Source of the DNA: Calendula officinalis
Lineage: Eukaryota > Streptophyta > Magnoliopsida > Asterales > Asteraceae
Direction of reading: 5' to 3'
DNA: 64,000 nucleotides
Assembly (NCBI GenBank): GCA_963853835.1
Contig: OY970832.1
Location: forward strand, 31,012,208 to 31,076,207
Both the position numbers and the translations under genes were made by a program. The notes beneath the pieces are model-generated. The model made no database searches, was not told the DNA's origin, and worked only from the letters and a program-made list of their open reading frames with translations. The first letter of the stretch is position 1; each line of letters opens with the position of its first letter. Below, piece after piece: positions 35,808-48,004 of this stretch.

Positions 35808-36607
35808 GTGCATGCATATTATCGCCGATAACAGCGATAGCATGCAGATCATCGGTGCTTGTACGACCATTTTCTTCTGTGTAATCACTTTCGATCAACC
35901 CGTGTCAAGTTTTGATTATTGAAATCATGATCAGCGATGTTGGGTTTTAGAAAAGAAACAGAGTGTATTTATATATGTATATACGATCGGTGGAACACAG
36001 ATTATTAACACATTAATAATTAATAACATAAACATATATCATGCTTATATAGCCCACTCTGGAATTTGGCGACCGCTATGGCCACGATGAAAACAATTGA
36101 CTTCACTTGCCTTTTTTCCCTTTTCTGGTAACGTAAATTTCGACATATGAAATATGTTGTATTTCTAAAATAATCATACAACTATTAATTTTATAGAAAA
36201 GCTTTATGTTTAATTTTTTAATTCTTTTTTATTAGAGCAATAAAATTTTTATATAAGTTCAACGTATATTCATATTTACGCAAACAAATAATAGTTTTGT
36301 GAACTCCCACTTGTGATCCGACTAATTTCAGGGCAACCATACGCTTTGCGTGTAGCCTTTAATCGTCGCAGATAAACCTCCTTTACCTACAGGGTTTTTT
36401 TTTGTCATAGGAAATATCTTTGGATTTATGTTTTATTTTTTTTAATACAAAATAACTTTAAATATAAAATTCAGATATTTATTTGAATGTTATGTCATTG
36501 AAAATATCTTGGAATTCAATTTTTTTTTTGTTAATATAAATAATAAACAAAATTTTAAGTATCATATAAAAATCCATGCTGCAACGTGCGGGTAAATTCT
36601 ACTAGTA
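35808..36607. other. Intergenic AT-rich sequence with dispersed repeat copy 2
   Basis: Contains the second copy (35890-36060) of the repeat at 31925-32125, then poly(T)-rich unique-looking sequence. No coding region is seen. Confidence 0.6.
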
Positions 36608-36840
36608 AATGATGTCTAACTCAGCTGGATTGATATATGAGTTTTACTCCCATATGAGGCGTGAGGTCTGGAGTTCGATTCCTGTAAACACCTCTTGTGG
36701 TGCCAAATTTGGGGGATTTTTCCCTGGAAATCCTTATGCGGGATATGTTGCCCTGTAAAGGAGGTCGAACACGTGATGCTCGCTGAAAAATTGCGAATAA
36801 GCTTCCAATGATATGGTTTACCATTTCCAAAAAATAAATT
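36608..36840 (+). mobile_element. tRNA-derived SINE
   Basis: The 5' part resembles a tRNA: 'taactcagctgg' in the A-box position and 'ggagttcgattcctg' as a polymerase III B-box about 45 bp later. The body includes 'tggtgccaaatttggggga', and the element ends in an A-rich tail ('aaaaaataaattaaaa'). The anticodon region is not tRNA-like, so it is a SINE rather than a tRNA gene. It lies just upstream of the importin promoter region. Confidence 0.6.
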
Positions 36841-36899
36841 AAAACTCAAATACAAAATGAAGGCTAGGGTTTTAGAAGAGACAGGTCGGCGATCTCGGG

Positions 36900-37583
36900 C
36901 AGTTCGGTCATGTGCCCGTTGTGCAATTTCTCTCTTTCCCCTCCTCCTTCATCCCTCCCGCTTCCTTCCCTCATTCGAAATATAACACTGAAGTTCTCTC
37001 TGAACTACACACTTTCTCTCTCTAACATTTTCTTTCTCTCTCTCTCTAAATTTTCGTTTCTGTCTGTGTGGCAGTTCAAATTTCTCAACTCATACGCGCT
37101 CCCCCTAAATTTGAGGTATAATTTGTTGTTTATTTTTGCAATTTCAAATTAGGCTTTATTCGAGGCTTATTGTTTGAACAGCAGATCTAAGTTTCGTTCA
37201 TGTTTTGCTACGGCAGTTAGCGTTTTATTTTGTTCATTTGGAAATTTATGCGTGCCGATTGGATTGGTACTATTTGTATGTTTAACTTGTAGTTTGCTTA
37301 ATATCGATGCTTTTCGGATCTTAATATGCTCGTTGATTGATGCTATCACTTCCAGGTTTACCGATTTCTTTGCTTAGTAGTTGATAGCTTTCCACTCCGA
37401 TTATCAAATTTATTAATTTTTTGCTTATTTGGGGAAAATGCGTTCTTTTATAGTGCTAATTAGTATTCAAATTTGTGTAATATAAGGCTCTTCAGACTTT
37501 TCATTCATTCTAACCTGAATCTGTATCTGTTTTGAGTTCATTTCTTAACTAATTGATTGATTTTATTTTCAGAACAGGAAAAA
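36900..37583 (+). promoter_or_regulatory. 5' untranslated exon and leader intron of the importin gene
   Basis: A CT-rich leader (36930-37060, several CTCTCT runs) typical of plant 5' UTRs ends at a donor TTGAG|GTATAA (exon end 37114). The intron runs to TTTTATTTTCAG at 37572, and the coding exon starts at 37573, 11 bases before the ATG. A leader intron often raises expression of housekeeping plant genes. The transcription start is not determined. Confidence 0.6.
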
Positions 37584-40500
37584 ATGGCTGTGGAGATTAC
37601 AGAATTTCTATTATCTGCACAATCACCAGATGCAAAAATCCGAAGTGAAGCAGAAGGAAGACTTAGGCAATTTCAGGAGCAAAATCTTCCAGGATTTCTT
37701 CTCTCATTATCACTTGAACTCTCAAATGACAGTAAACCTCTGGAATGCAGAAGATTAGCTGGAATTGTGCTGAAAAACTCTCTAGATGCTAAAGATTCCA
37801 TTACAAAAGAACATTTATTGCAACATTGGGTATCAAATGATCCATCATTTCGATCCCAAATCAAAGGGCTGTTATTAAACACTCTTGGTTCATCTGTTTC
37901 TGAAGCAGGACACACTGCTGCACAAGTAATTGCCAAAATAGCTTCAATTGAGATCCCAAGAAAAGAATGGCCGGATTTGATTGGTTCATTGTTGGGAAAT
38001 ATGACTCATCAAGATAAACCGGATTCATTAAAACAAGCAACTTTAGAATCACTTGGTTATGTATGTGAAGAAATATCTCACAATGATCTTGTGCAGGAAG
38101 AAGTTAATTCTGTTTTGACAGCTGTTGTTCAAGGGATGAATTCTGAACAAACTTCTGTTCGTCTTGCAGCAACAACTGCTTTATACAATGCACTTGATTT
38201 TGCTCAGACTAATTTTGAAAACCAGATGGAACGAGATTATATTATGAAAGTTGTTTGTGAAACTGCCATGGCTAAAGAAGCTGACATCAGACAAGCTGCT
38301 TTTGAATGTTTGGTCTCAATTGCATCAACTTATTATGATGTTCTAGAACCTTACATGCAGACATTATTTGAATTAACTGCAAATGCAATTAAAGGAGATG
38401 AAGAAGGTGTTGCTTTACAAGCAATCGAGTTCTGGAGCTCGATTTGTGATGAAGAAATCGAGTTACAAGATTTTGAACAACCGCATTCACGTTTTATCGA
38501 AAAGGCGTTGACTTTATTAGTTCCAATGTTGTTGGAAACATTGTTAAAACAAGATGAAGATCAAGATCAAGAAGATGGGATTTGGAATCTTTCAATGTCG
38601 GGAGGAACATGTTTAGGGCTTGTTGCAAGAACTGTTGGTGATGCAATTGTACCATTAGTTATGCCTTTTGCACAAGAAAACATTGCAAAGCCCGATTGGC
38701 GGGCTCGGGAAGCTGCCACATATGCATTCGGGTCGATTCTTGAAGGCCCGAGTGTTGAGAAACTATCTCCAATGGTTGTTTCTGGTTTGGATTTTCTGTT
38801 AAATGCAATGAAATATGAAAATAGTCATGTGAAGGATACAACTGCTTGGACTTTGAGTAGGATTTTTGAGTTATTACACAGTCCTGTCAGGGGGTTTTCG
38901 GTAATTTCACCTGCTAATCTTCAACGGGTCATGGAGGTGCTTTTGGGAAGTGTGAATGATTCTCCACATGTTGCAGAGAAAGTTTGTGGTGCTATTTATT
39001 ATCTTGCTCAAGGTTATGAAGGCGATTCATCTGTTCTAACACCTTTTCTTGCACAAATCATAACTTGTTTAATTGCAACTGCTGACAGAACAGATTCAAA
39101 TGATACAAAATTAAGATCTGCTGCTTATGAAACCTTAAACGAAGTTGTTCGTTGCTCAAATCTTACCGAATCATCTCAAATAATCACACAACTTCTTCCT
39201 GTTGTAATGACCAAATTAGGTCAAACAATCGATCTCCAAATTCTATCATCAGATGATAGGGAAAAACAAGGGGAGGTGCAGGCGTTACTGTGTGGTGTAA
39301 TGCAGGTGATTATTCAGAAACTTAGCAGTACTGACGAAACCAAACCGATTATATTCCAAGCATCAGATCAAATCATGGTTTTATTTCTCAAAGTGTTTGC
39401 TTGTAGAAGCTCAACAGTTCATGAAGAAGCAATGCTTGCAATCGGGTCGCTTGCTTACGCAACCGGGCCCGAATTCGGTAAATACATGCCCGATTTTTAT
39501 AAATACATCGAAATGGGCTTGCAGAATTTGAAGAATATCAAGTTTGTTCAATTTCAGTTGGGGTAGTTGGAGATATTTGCAGAGCACTAGATGACAAAAT
39601 GTTACCATATTGTGACAACATCATGACACTTTTGCTGAAAAATCTTTCGAGTGGCGAGTTACATAGGTCGGTTAAACCGCCAATTTTTTCGTGTTTTGGT
39701 GACGTGGCGCTTGCGATTGGTGAGCATTTTGAGAAATATGTTCCTTATGTTATGCCAATGATGCAAGGGGCTGCTGAAGTTTGTGGTCAGATTGATGCTG
39801 ATGATGAAGAAATGGTGGAATATGGAAATCAGTTGAAAAGAAGTATTTTTGAGGCCTATTCTGGTATTTTACAAGGGTTTAAGAATTCTAAGGCAAAGAT
39901 TATGTTGCCTCATGCTCCACATCTTTTGAAGTTTATTGAAGTGGTTGTGAAGGATGCTAACAGGTATCTATTATTTTTTATTTTTATGTATTTATGGAAT
40001 GCATTTTAGTACCCTGAACTAGTAAATGTGTTCAGTTTAGTACATGACTCATGATCGTGCTTTCTTACATGATTTACTTCCCTTGTAACTTTTTGCGAAC
40101 TAAAAAATATAAGTTCATTTCAATATATTGAAATTAGAAGCAAATGATGTGAAAATTCAAGACTATATTAGTGAGCTAAGGTACTAAAATTAAATCTTTT
40201 TCCAAGTTTAGGGTATCATGCTGCTAATTGAATAGTTCATGTAAAAGACCCGAAAATGTATTTTAGCCTAAATTTATTTATTTACTTGCCTCTGCTAAAC
40301 AATACTTTTTAGTTTTTTTTTAATTTTTTTTAATTTTAGACTATATTAGTGAGCTAAGGTACTAAAATTAAATCTTTTTCCAAGTTTAGGGTATCATGCT
40401 GCTAATTGAATAGTTCATGTAAAAGACCCGAAAATGTATTTTAGCCTAAATTTATTTATTTACTTGCCTCTGCTAAACAATACTTTTTAGTTTTTTTTTT

Positions 40501-41049
40501 AATTTTTTTTAATTTTGTGCATTAAGGCCACTTGTGTTTATGAGCACTTAGTGCACAAGTTCTACTATCAGTATTGATTAACTAACTGACACATTCGGGT
40601 TTGACTCGACTCGATTATCAATATTGAAATATTAATAAAAATAATAATCAAAGTTAGTATTACGAGGCTCGATACTTTTGAGCTCGAATTGACTCGAGTA
40701 TATGATGAACATGTATAAATATTGAACATACTCAATAAGGCTTACGAGCTTTACGAGCCGAGTATTTTAAATTATATTTTTACATTAATTAATAAAGTAT
40801 TATTATAATAATTGAATTTGTTGTGATTAATAATTTTTTTGTAGGGATGAGAGTGTGGTAAAAGCAGGTGTAGCAGTACTGGGAGATCTTGCAGACTCAC
40901 TTGGTTCAGAAATGAAGACTCTTTTCAAAGATTTAGCATTTTGTAGCGAATTATTAGGAGAATGTCTTCAATCTGAAGATGAACAGCTCAAGGAAACTGC
41001 CACGTGGACTGAAGGGATGATTGGTCGTGTGTTTTCAGTAGGGGAGTGA
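37584..41049 (+). CDS. KPNB1: Importin subunit beta-1 (karyopherin beta), one frameshift
   Basis: Nuclear import receptor that carries cargo, directly or via importin alpha, through nuclear pores and releases it on binding Ran-GTP. It is a HEAT-repeat protein starting MAVEITEFLLSAQSPD (ATG 37584). The importin-beta N-terminal domain covers about residues 20-100 (LRQFQEQNLPGFLLSLSLEL, RLAGIVLKNSLDAKD), and the acidic loop DEDQDQEDGIWNLS is at about 321-335. Exon one runs 37584-39963, the intron 39964-40844, and the last exon 40845-41049 to TGA. Total length is about 860 residues, normal for plants. One T appears missing in 'cagaatttgaag' (39521-39533), shifting the frame to a stop at 39564-39566. 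The following sequence (HRSVKPPIFSCFGDVALAIG and on) is intact in the next frame. This is a homopolymer site, so assembly error and true mutation are both possible. Confidence 0.93.
39964..40844 (+). other. Importin intron with tandem duplication
   Basis: GT...AG intron between codons for N and R-D (phase 2). It contains two adjacent near-identical 178-bp copies, 40161-40338 and 40339-40516, each starting 'gactatattagtgagctaag' and ending in a T-rich tract. Confidence 0.85.
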
Positions 41050-41995
41050 TCCTTGTAGAGCAACTTTTTGCATTGTAGAGCAAATTTAATCGGAAAGACA
41101 AAAATACCCCTCCCCTATTTTAATCATTTCCCATTTTATTTTTGATTTCCAATTGTTTTCTCTGGTTGTTCGTATCTTCACTCACGACTTATTCTTTCTT
41201 CTTCATTCTTAATTCTTCCATCACATCTTAAATTCACAAACAACAAATATGATGAAGACTGGAAATGGTAATAGCTATGATGGAAATAATTATAGTGAAT
41301 CACCACCACCGACGAACCATACCCTTCAGCACTGTACCGATGACCTTGACAGCCGGCTGAAAGCCCTAGATTCTGCCGTTCACTTCCTCCGTCGTTGTCT
41401 AGTTTCTCCGACGGAATTTACGGTCTGCAGATCTGGAAATCAATCACCATTTCTCACTTGCGGCATTTACGGATTTACGATCATCGGGGCAGACGGAATT
41501 GGGCTAATTCTGGTGGTATCAAAATAGAATCCTGGTTATTTTGTAACCTAAATTTTGTCTCAATCAATATATCAATCACCATTTCTCCATGATTTCTCCT
41601 AAATTGTGACCCTAAACTTTCCCTTCTGTAACCCCAAATGATTCACTCAATCGATCACCATTTGTCCATGATTTTGACTGTATGTGGTAACTATGATTGT
41701 GTCAAAATGGAATTCAATCGGAAATTAAGGGATGTCGGAATTTCAGTTGTCGGAATTAGGGCTGGTGGCTGCTGGGTTTGTGAAGAAGGGATTGGCGGGT
41801 GGATTTTTGCTGGAGGAGGTGTTGATGATGATGATGGTGGTGGGGAAGAAGGTAAAAGTATTATTTTCAAAGCATAGGATACTAGTTATTGTTGGAAAGG
41901 AAAAAAAGGGTATTAAAGTCTTTTAATGTAAAATTGCTCTGTATGAATAAAAAACGCTCTGTACAAATCAACTCTCTTTTCAGTATGTGGCTGAT
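41050..41995. mobile_element. Non-autonomous TIR element abutting the importin stop codon
   Basis: The left ~60 bp (from 41050; 'tgtagagcaac', 'tgtagagcaaatttaa', 'agacaaaaatac') matches, at roughly 70 %, the reverse complement of about 41905-41975 ('gtacagagcg', 'atacagagcaatttta', 'agactttaatac'). The interior has two short open frames (41249-41527 and 41638-41877) without recognisable domains, and repeats of 'caccatttctccatgatt' near 41577 and 41660. It resembles non-autonomous Mutator-like elements; exact ends and target duplication are not certain. Confidence 0.5.
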
Positions 41996-44650
41996 TATTC
42001 ATCAATCGATCTCTTGTTTCTTCATTGATGAAAAATGCGCTTTTTCAGTTACAAGATTTAAAATCTTTCTTTTTGTCTGTTTTTGTACTATGAATCTGAG
42101 TACAAAACTTTGGGTAAAGGTCACGATGTGTATGAGCTTTAGGCCACTATAATATTAATGGTGGCTCATCAGTAATATGAAAAACTTTACATGCTTCATT
42201 TTCTTTTTCATTCAAATTATCACTTAATTTTATGTGTTGTTTTTTTACATTAAACTTATCTACTATATATATGTTTTTTATTATTAAAAGGGTATTCATG
42301 TTATAATGGGCTCCCTTGGGGTGGTCGAGCTTTGCTCGTGTTGTACGTGACTTAACTGTTATTATTTTTGAACTTTCCTCAGATCATCTGGTAATGTTTA
42401 TCCAGGAAGATATCAAATTCATAGAATTTATTATGATTTTTATCTCGTATACTTGTAAAGGTAAAATTAACAAATATGATTGTTTTCTGTTTACTAGTTT
42501 ATATTTATATTGTATTGATATTATGTAAGGACGCCATGGGCCCATGGCCAAATATCTGTCAGGTGATCCAGTTATTAAAGAATTCCCTTTTATGTGTTAC
42601 ATTATAAATTTGAGTAAAAAATATACGGTTGGTCAAACTTCAAGTCTTGATGAGCTATAACAGAAGTCAAGACGAACATTTTAAAACCATGTCACTAACT
42701 TTGTCTTTAACAATCCAAATAACATTCTCTCTCTCTCTCTCCAAAAATAAACTGGCATGGCTTTGGCCCGATACCAATTGTAGTTTATCCCGTGATTTCT
42801 GCAAAATAACTGCACTAGATAGATTGTGGTTTTGTTGACAATCCAATTATTTTTCGTTGCAACATGTCTGACTTTGGCTTGATACCATTTAAAATTAGTC
42901 ATTCTTGGTTTCATCGTACGGACTTTGATGATCTTATTAAATTTGGAATTAGCTAATCTTGGTCAGAATAGTGATGGCAGCACGATGAAGTTTTGAGATG
43001 TTTCAAATTGAAGGTTAATTAGTGGCGTGCACAAACTAAAACTCGTGAATAATTGACGGGACCTAGCGATAGGGATGTGATTGGGTCTAGAACTGACCTG
43101 GACGTGAAATACCTAAGACCCGATCTTAGAGGATTAGTAGACCCGACAACTGAACCTCTTTACAGAATGTGGTCCTAGTTCGGTTTCGGGTTTGTTTCGG
43201 ATAAATCGGGTATAGACCCGATTGGAACTGAAATGGTAATTGGAGCTGATTTCTGGTGTTTGTATCATATTCGTTAGTTTATATATGTAATATTAGAATG
43301 ATTTACAAATAACAATTGTGTAATAAACATGAACTGAACACTACCAATAGTATTACACAAAAATAAATTCCAAGTACATAGTTAATTAAATTTTGGTTCC
43401 CAGTCTTAAAGACTATGTTTTCTATACCCTATATACCTGGAGCTAAAAGACCCGATACCCGATTTCACAGAAAAATTTGGACCCAATACCTGAACCGTTT
43501 TTAGTTATCTGGTTCCAACCGTAGCTAACAATTCATTTAAAAGGTATAGAGGAGAAGATTGAGCCCAACATTGCTTTTTTGGTTGAACAAGAGGAAAGAT
43601 CTAAATTACTTAAGGAAGTTGAATTGGAAAATTTTGAGGCTAAGGATACGGTACAGAAAGCGTGTAAATGGGACATTGAGGGTGATGAAATGTGACAACC
43701 TTCGGAAATGGGTCGTTCTTTCGACACCGATTTTAAATGAGCACCATTTGTTAAACACTTGAATTATCTTAAACCCTAACACATTCAAGCACAACTGTTG
43801 TACATCCGCTATGTAGATCTTTTAGAAGTTGTTGCAAGAAGAAGGAGATCACTAGAAGCTCAAGCTTGAACAAGCAAAGAAGGAATCATCTAGCCCAAAG
43901 AAACCAAACCGAAAATCTTACTAGGTATACTATTTTCTTGTGTTTTTTACACTAGATCTGTGTATTTATGCTATATGGCACTCTTGATGAAATTCTACTC
44001 AAACTATGTATTTACATGGTCTAAAACTGTGCACACAAAAAAAATATATGGTTAAACACCCATTTACAAACAGGATAACCGATTTTATAAGTTAAATAGC
44101 CATCACACACATTGGATCTAAGTATTTATTGTTAAACAAAGATAATAAGATAATAATCTAATATATACACTTTACATCAGGGGCGATACCATGAAAATTT
44201 TCAAACGTGGGCAAAAATTTTGAAGTGGAAGTCAGGTTCTTTGGTGAGGATTTTCTTTTAGGTTAAATCGTAAACCAAACCAATTCAACTTTAGTTAGAA
44301 GAATGTCTGATTATAAGGAAAAAATCAGTCAAAATCAAATTTCGGTGTAAGTTAATTCGAGAATAAGAATTTTAGAATTTAGCAATATAAAAAACAGAAT
44401 ACAATTTTTTATAGTAGTAGATTTCATATACAAAATTTGTGTTCTTAATCCGTATTGGTATTCAATTTTGTTATAATGTTCAAGTAAATTCTTTAAAGTG
44501 TTTATATATATAACTGATGTACACTAATATGTCACTAATTATAATATATGTGTGAATAAATAAATGATGAGCATGACATTTTTAAACCAAGAAAAATAGG
44601 AAGGAAATGAGTCAAAACAAGAAAAAGAAAAAAACTGATTTTAAAAAGAT
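41996..44650. other. Intergenic sequence, no gene recognised
   Basis: AT-rich with short unsupported open frames. About 43070-43240 and 43430-43510 contain repeated 'gacccga' and 'cggg' words seen in plant repeats. A CT run lies at about 42728-42740. Nothing here supports a gene. Confidence 0.6.
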
Positions 44651-44740
44651 ATATGTATATGAAAAGGGATTTGAATTGACTGTGATATGTTTTAAGATCA
44701 TGAGTTAACCACTAAGCTAATACACGACTTGTAGTAGTTA
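44650..44740 (-). mobile_element. SINE remnant (tRNA-like)
   Basis: On the minus strand 'tagcttagtggttaactc' fits a tRNA-derived A-box, and 'agtcaattcaaatcc' a decayed B-box about 45 bp later. Weak and partial. Confidence 0.35.
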
Positions 44741-47196
44741 TCATCCATATATTATATATATTTGGATGAGCAAAAATTAAAAATAATCTGAGTCATAAAA
44801 AATTTATACTAACTGAAAAAATTTGGGGGTGGGCATCCCTTGCTTTACATGAATTATCTTAAACCATAAAAATCTAACAAAAATCAACCCCTTACGAGTC
44901 CAGTCACGACGTGCATCACTGAGTGCACGTCGAGCACCTTAAGCCCACACCATGCACCTCTTGAACCACCCACCACCACGTCGTGCGAACTGCTTCATGA
45001 TGTTCTAAAAGGATTTATGTGTACATTCATCAATCCATTATTATGATATGTCTAACATCATAAGGCACTAATAGTCATACATGTGACAACTTGTAATTCG
45101 AGTAGTAATAACCACACTCGAAGAGGTGATTTATATAGTTATTACAACTCAGTTTTTGTAGGTTACACTAGTTGACCTACACGAGAGATTTATTACCGGG
45201 CTAGAATATTGACACATATATACATATTTATTAAGTTAAATTATATGTATTGTCAATTAATAATATTTGTGATAAATGCTTTTAAGCGTAAAACATTTAC
45301 ACTATTATTCGAATATTGGTAATTCCTATTATTAATTAAGTGGGCCGAAAATATTTGTATGCATGTTAATATTCCGTGCCCCTAATAATTGTTCAAGCCA
45401 AAGCAAAATCGATCAAATACATTTGTAAAATCCAAGTCTTCCTGTCTTTAAATTTTTTCCTTCAATACATTTTTCCTTAAAACCTTTTCATTAAAGCAAG
45501 CATAGAAGGTCTCATTTTCAAACAATTTGAACACTTTCAATCTCAAAACTGAATAAAAAATGTATGTTAGTAAGAAACGGTCCATGAAATGTGAAAATGA
45601 TTGCATGTTTATGAATATGAATGTATTGAATTGGAATCGATGAACAATGATCAGAACCTTGTCAGACCTCAAAAATACCATGTCAGATTCAGTTTTTTTT
45701 ATAAGTTTTTTTGATTTCCTGGATTAGTTTCGTGATAATTTCTTGAGTAGTTTATAATCAAAACATCAAATGTTCCATCTATTTAGCTCTCACACCATTT
45801 GTTTGCCCTTAATCAAGCATACAAGATCTACATCTAGATAGATGTTAGAGACATTTGTTCCTTGAAATGGTTTTTCTCATTGTGAATTCTAAATAATGTC
45901 AACAATGACATGACGTCATATCCTAGCTATCTATACTGGGAAAGCTAAATAAGATATATTACTATTTTAACCTTTAAACTATTGTTATAATTAATGTGGA
46001 CGTAAATAGTACCGGGATGCAATTACTGACACGACGACAACACGATACGAACATAACATGAAATAATCGGGTTAGGGTTGAGACATAAGCCTAAATGAGT
46101 TTGGCTAAAAAAATAAGTCGACCCATCCAACTCAGTTACATATCGGGTCGTGTTGGGGTTTTTTCAACTTTTGATAGAAATCAGTAAATACTAGAAAATC
46201 GCTTAAACACCGCCTAAAACATCTCCGTTTGAAAATATTTTGACATCTCATTTTTTCACCCCTCAGGATTAGTTTGGTATTTGGCTCAAATATATTTATT
46301 ATTAGTGACCCTTATGCTCACTTGCCAGCCAACCTGGTTACAACCAACTAACACATTTAACCCACAAACCTATTAACTTATATGGGTAAGATGGATTGTG
46401 TCCAGTAACGGAATTAGAAACTTTTATTAATACTAGCACAATAAAAAAATTCTAAATAATTTTTCTGCATTTGTAAATATTTAAATATCTAATTTCTTGA
46501 CAAAATCAATATTCAATAACAAAACATCAAAGTAATACATATCATAGTAATATATTATTATTATCAAGCAAATATTATATACGGTATAATTCTAGACTTC
46601 TTTTTTGACAATTTACATAGACATAATAACTTATATTATATATTAAGGGAGTGATGTTTACACCATATGTTTTAATCTATGTACCACAAGAAATGCATTA
46701 TATGCTTATACAGTTTGTAGTAATTAATTCCCTATACATTAAAGATGTGGTGTAGAAATTAATTCCCTATATATTATCCTTTGTACTTTGTAAATAGTGG
46801 ATTTCACCCCGCGCGATGTCTCGGGGGATTTTCATATGATACCCAAAATAATGTTTATTGATATCCGTACAACTATAAATATGTATTATCAATAATTTAA
46901 ATACTATAAATAATTTGAGTTTGTAAAATGAACTTAGTAAATGTTATATTAATAGTTTGCATATTATTATATTTGGCAAAAACGAAACTAAGATACATGT
47001 GTATAATATGTATTATGATAAAAAGCGAAAAAGAAAAAAGAAAATCATTATCTAGAAAGTAAAAAACGTAGCTATTATCATTCTAACATTAACTTCATAA
47101 TGTTACATATATTAATAAGGTACATTACTAAATTAAGAAAAAGATGATACCACACCCTATAAGTAAGAAATATGAATCTGTACAAATTAAAATATC
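44741..47196. other. Intergenic sequence, no gene recognised
   Basis: AT-rich. A perfect hairpin with 8-bp arms GACGTGCA/TGCACGTC is present at about 44907-44930. The region also has 'gggtcgtgttgggg'-like plant repeat phrases near 46140. No coding region is supported. Confidence 0.6.
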
Positions 47197-47201
47197 GAAA
47201 A

Positions 47202-47999
47202 TGTTGGAAATAGTGTCCAACGTCATCAAATAAATGGTTTGACTTGGTCAACGTAAATTAAAGTCCTACTGGGGTTGCTCTTGAGGCGCAACCGAACATG
47301 AGAATAAATGAACCGGGCTTTGATTAATTGTTTAATCAAATGTGTAACGAGCTAGATGGACTGAATAAGTTAATGGGTAATTAACTAGTTATTCTATTGG
47401 GCTTTAGTTTAATTAATAGTTTAATTAAATAAAATGGGCTTGGGCTAATTTGAGTACAACTCAAATAAGGTTACGTTTCCTTAGCGAAACCTATAAATAG
47501 GGTGCATGGGGTATTGACCTAATACGCACATTCTTTGACTTTAGGCTTGCACCCTAAGTTTAGGCCACCCCCCCCCCCCCCCCCCTCTTTGCCTCCGTCC
47601 GACCGCCGCCTGCCGAGCCACCGTCGCCGCCGCACCACCGCCGTGCCGCCGACGTTAGGGTTCGACCGAAAGGTTTTTTCGGTGGTGTTTCGTTTGGGTT
47701 TTCTTAAGGGCACTTTACAATACATTGTGGTGTATCGTCTCGTTCGTTGTCAACCTCAAGTGTGATCAAGTAGAGGGGTTCTAGTTTGAATCCTCGTTCT
47801 TGAGAAGTTCTGGCTCGTACAAGATCTCAAAGATTCGCATCAACAAGTATTGCCAATGTAAGTGATTTATTTATTTTATTCTAATTGCCTTGGACTCGTA
47901 GATCTAAACGATACTTTGTCGTTTCGTCGTTTATCGTTATGATTTGTTCGTAAATTCCGCGACGAACAAAGTGTCGGTAAATTGGTACGAAACCCAACA
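47202..47999 (+). mobile_element. Solo copia LTR (798 bp) with GAAAA target duplication
   Basis: TGTTGGAAATAGTGTCC start and AACCCAACA end; 5-bp GAAAA directly flanks both sides (47197-47201 and 48000-48004). TATA box 'ctataaatagggtgc' near 47491. Contains an uninterrupted run of about 17-18 C near 47568-47585 and a GCC-rich stretch. Same family as 35067-35807. The open frames within it are simple-sequence artefacts. Confidence 0.9.
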
Positions 48000-48004
48000 G
48001 AAAA

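Noticed and set aside
36608..36690. Possible tRNA gene on the plus strand
   Set aside because: A-box and B-box are tRNA-like but the anticodon arm and acceptor stem do not pair; better explained as a SINE head.
41249..41877. Two open frames downstream of importin
   Set aside because: Inside an inverted-repeat element, no domain recognised, and no splice or UTR context; not called as genes.
47519..47765. Pro/Arg-rich open frames on both strands
   Set aside because: Produced by a C homopolymer and GCC-rich simple sequence inside a solo LTR.
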